Source: JBMNTQ01 sp050945815 (GTDB lineage: Bacteria; Bacillota; Clostridia; Christensenellales; JBMNTQ01). Taken from it: a DNA stretch of 7,630 nucleotides. Both the position numbers and the translations under genes were made by a program. Shown in pieces: positions 6,195-7,630 of this stretch (the stretch's first letter is position 1; every line of letters starts with the position of its first letter). Under the pieces are notes generated by a model, which made no database searches, was not told the origin of the DNA, and saw only the letters and a program-made list of their open reading frames with translations. Location: the NCBI GenBank assembly GCA_050945815.1, contig JBMNTQ010000098.1, forward strand, positions 1 through 7,630, given 5' to 3'.

Positions 6195-6821
6195 TCAATA
6201 CAACTCTAATTGCTCCAAAACCTCCTCAAGTGACATGACATCCCCATATTTTGCATCAATGTCAAATAGGCTGGCCTCATGCGGTCCCTGCGCCCTGTCT
6301 CCCACACACTCTCTGGGCAGGATAGTACGGTATCCATACTGACAGGAATCCACCGCGCTTGCACGGACACAACCGCTTGTTGTTACACCCGTAATAATTA
6401 CGGTATCAACCCTGCGATATGCTAACATGGACGATAGATTGGTGCCAAAAAAAGCGGATGCTCCTTTTTTTACAATCAAAGATTCTATTTTCGCATTATA
6501 GTTTAGTCTTTCATCCAATTCCATGAATTTGGGATCCCTTAAGTAACGGCAGGACGGAAACTTCAAAATCCAAGCCGCACAATCTTCCAGACTTTCCTCA
6601 TATCCAACTGTTGTAAATATTACCGGCATACGCTTGCGTCTCGCGATTTCTAAAATACGATTGGTTCCTGCTATTTCTTTTCCATAATCACCGCCCAACG
6701 GACATTCTGTAGTGGTAAATCCTTTACAAAAGTCTACAACAACAACCGCGGGCGCCACCCCAAAACCCATTCGGGTACCAAAACCCGCATCCTTTAGAAT
6801 CTGAGTTGCGTTTTCCTTCAT
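6195..6821 (-). CDS. Isochorismatase-family cysteine hydrolase (N-carbamoylsarcosine/maleamate amidohydrolase type)
   Basis: This 208-residue cytosolic hydrolase carries the family triad: Asp30 in PAVVVVDFCKGF, Lys118 in IVKKGASAFFGT and nucleophile Cys151 in GVTTSGCVRASAVDS. The cis-peptide region VTT sits before the cysteine. The C-terminal run PHEASLFDIDAKYGDVMSLEEV is typical of the N-carbamoylsarcosine amidohydrolase subgroup, which includes maleamate amidohydrolases. Isochorismatases proper belong to another branch and no siderophore genes are present. The start is well supported by AAGGAG six bases before the ATG. It is the first intact gene of the minus-strand cluster, behind a leader of about 340 bases. 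If it deamidates an amic acid such as maleamate or citraconamate, its product would feed the LeuD-type hydratase. That link is inferred from position. Nicotinamidase or another amide hydrolysis cannot be excluded. Confidence 0.88.
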   Translation of the reverse strand: MKENATQILKDAGFGTRMGFGVAPAVVVVDFCKGFTTTECPLGGDYGKEIAGTNRILEIARRKRMPVIFTTVGYEESLEDCAAWILKFPSCRYLRDPKFMELDERLNYNAKIESLIVKKGASAFFGTNLSSMLAYRRVDTVIITGVTTSGCVRASAVDSCQYGYRTILPRECVGDRAQGPHEASLFDIDAKYGDVMSLEEVLEQLELY

Positions 6822-7167
6822 AAAAATCTCCTTTTTTCTTTGCCAACAACATGTTTGTCATCTTCTGCATAGGCCATGAAAAATGAAATTTGAAGAGTGG
6901 TTACCCCCTTTCACCCTTGTACGGTTGCAGATGCCAAGAAAGGGTCGCTTAAATACGGCAGAATTAGAGTCTCGTGCTTGTCCTATGGTTATCGTTCGTC
7001 ATCCTGTTTTTGTTTTAGACATCGCTCCTTTCGCAGGCAACGACAATGTAACACACCAAACACCCTATATCAGCGATCTTTATTATGAGACTGCAAAAAC
7101 CTTTAATTTAACTATACAAAAAACAATTAACTCCAACGGGATTTTTATACGCATTTTCCTTAGTTAC
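6822..7167 (-). other. Long leader region of the catabolic operon
   Basis: This gene-free stretch separates the hydrolase start from its predicted promoter. A GGAG-preceded ATG at 7022 opens an 8-codon frame (MSKTKTG, then TGA at 6999-7001). The same frame then stays open for about 45 more codons without a recognisable protein. It could be a decayed gene or a leader peptide. The Shine-Dalgarno spacing is only about two bases, so translation is uncertain. A plus-strand frame here (6883-7212) has no ribosome binding site and no family features. Confidence 0.4.
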
Positions 7168-7195
7168 AGTATAATTCACCTTGACTATTTGTCAA
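7168..7195 (-). promoter_or_regulatory. Minus-strand promoter of the catabolic operon
   Basis: Read on the minus strand, a perfect -35 TTGACA (7190-7195) is followed after 16 bases by the -10 TATACT (7168-7173). Transcription would start near 7161 and run toward the hydrolase, about 340 bases away. No better promoter was found closer to that gene. Confidence 0.6.
7181..7195. promoter_or_regulatory. Palindromic LysR-type operator shared by both promoters
   Basis: TTGAC-N5-GTCAA is a perfect 15-base dyad that fits the T-N11-A pattern of LysR-type boxes. Its two arms are the -35 hexamers of the two divergent promoters, so binding there would control both. The LysR-type gene to the right is the obvious candidate binder. 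Confidence 0.5.
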
Positions 7196-7208
7196 ATATA
7201 TATATAAT
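7181..7208 (+). promoter_or_regulatory. Plus-strand promoter, probably of the LysR-type gene
   Basis: A -35 TTGACT (7181-7186) and a perfect -10 TATAAT (7203-7208) are 16 bases apart, in very AT-rich DNA. Transcription would start near 7215, giving a leader of about 220 bases before the LysR coding region. It overlaps the divergent promoter. Confidence 0.6.
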
Positions 7209-7438
7209 ATGATTTAAATAAGCAATATATATGATTATTCGCACCTGCCATGCTTGAAAACAGAAGGCACCGGCAAGAAAAGAGCGCAGCAAAAAACCGC
7301 CGAAAGCAGCCGCGTGCAATCCGGAAACTTTTGTCTCGTGTCTTCATGTAAAATACGGTGCGCGAAAAACCATAAAAATAAGGAAGGGCAATTACATATC
7401 GGGAGGGAAATGCCATAAACCAGAATCATTCATCGGCT

Positions 7439-7630
7439 GTGTACGATCTGAAGTTTCAGGACGTGGAATACATTACAGCAATTGCTAAACATCAAGCAAT
7501 AACAACAGCAGCCAATTATCTTCACATTACGCAACCCGCTCTAAGCATTTATTTGAAGAACCTGGAAGGACGATTGGGCTTACCGCTTTTCAATCGCGTT
7601 GGCAGGAAGTTTGTCCCAACAAATGTAGGG
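7439..7630 (+). CDS. LysR-type transcriptional regulator (3' end outside window)
   Basis: The 64 codons visible encode the N-terminal winged helix-turn-helix of a LysR-type regulator: LKFQDVEYITAIAKHQAITT, then AANYLHITQPALSIYLKNLE, then LGLPLFNRVGRKFVPTNVG, the standard order and spacing. The effector domain is beyond the window. The start is uncertain. GTG at 7439 gives a normal N-terminus but has no Shine-Dalgarno. A strong GGGAGGG at 7401-7407 instead points to ATG 7410, which is out of frame and reads Met-Pro-stop; an in-frame ATA lies at 7415. A one-base deletion after that ATG, or a non-standard start, would explain this. The gene is divergent from the catabolic operon, the usual arrangement for a pathway activator, and its product probably responds to a pathway intermediate. 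Confidence 0.85.
   Translation, partial: MYDLKFQDVEYITAIAKHQAITTAANYLHITQPALSIYLKNLEGRLGLPLFNRVGRKFVPTNVG

Noticed and set aside
6883..7212. A 109-codon plus-strand frame before the LysR gene
   Set aside because: No ribosome binding site precedes it, no recognisable family appears, and it runs through the divergent promoter region, so it is probably chance.
7250..7351. A 33-residue very basic frame in the LysR leader
   Set aside because: It has no Shine-Dalgarno and a Lys/Arg-rich make-up that follows from an A- and G-rich stretch. There is too little to call a gene.
1..7630. CRISPR array, complete insertion sequence or rRNA
   Set aside because: No regularly spaced direct repeats, no transposase motifs with terminal inverted repeats, and no rRNA-like stretches were seen.

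Overview
The window looks like a chromosomal segment of an anaerobic Firmicute, probably a clostridial or Oscillospiraceae-type bacterium. The basis is strong AAGGAG-type ribosome binding sites, a CCA-encoding tRNA gene, a serine/alanine-rich lipoprotein leader and the gene families present. The lineage call is an inference. Two compositionally different halves meet at a tRNA gene. Positions 1 to about 2200 are GC-rich (about 63% in a sampled line). The rest is much lower (about 42% in a sampled line) and is very AT-rich around 7080-7240.

Left half, plus strand: the 3' part of an IclR-family regulator gene (cut by the window start), a membrane-anchored CapA-family protein, and a tRNA-Gly(CCC) gene with a clear promoter before it and an intrinsic terminator after it.

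Junction: directly 3' of the tRNA lies a badly decayed tyrosine-recombinase (integrase) gene on the minus strand, pointing at the tRNA. With the composition change, this suggests the tRNA 3' end is the attachment site of an old integrated element and that everything to the right is, or was, its cargo.

Right half, minus strand, in transcription order: an isochorismatase-type cysteine hydrolase (amidase), a truncated solute-binding lipoprotein, a LeuD-type hydratase small subunit, a CaiB/BaiF class III CoA-transferase and an HMG-CoA-lyase-family retro-Claisen lyase. The last two overlap by one base. At the right edge a LysR-type regulator starts on the plus strand. Between it and the operon are two back-to-back promoters whose -35 boxes are the two arms of one palindrome, a natural LysR-type operator.

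Read as a pathway (inference): an amic acid is hydrolysed to a cis-unsaturated diacid (maleate, citraconate or dimethylmaleate type), hydrated to a 2-hydroxydiacid, activated as a CoA thioester and cleaved to an acyl-CoA plus a 2-oxoacid. For citraconate this is (R)-citramalate, then (R)-citramalyl-CoA, then acetyl-CoA plus pyruvate. Two parts are damaged or absent here: the transporter lipoprotein is cut to its leader, and no LeuC-type large subunit is present. The cluster may therefore be partly decayed.
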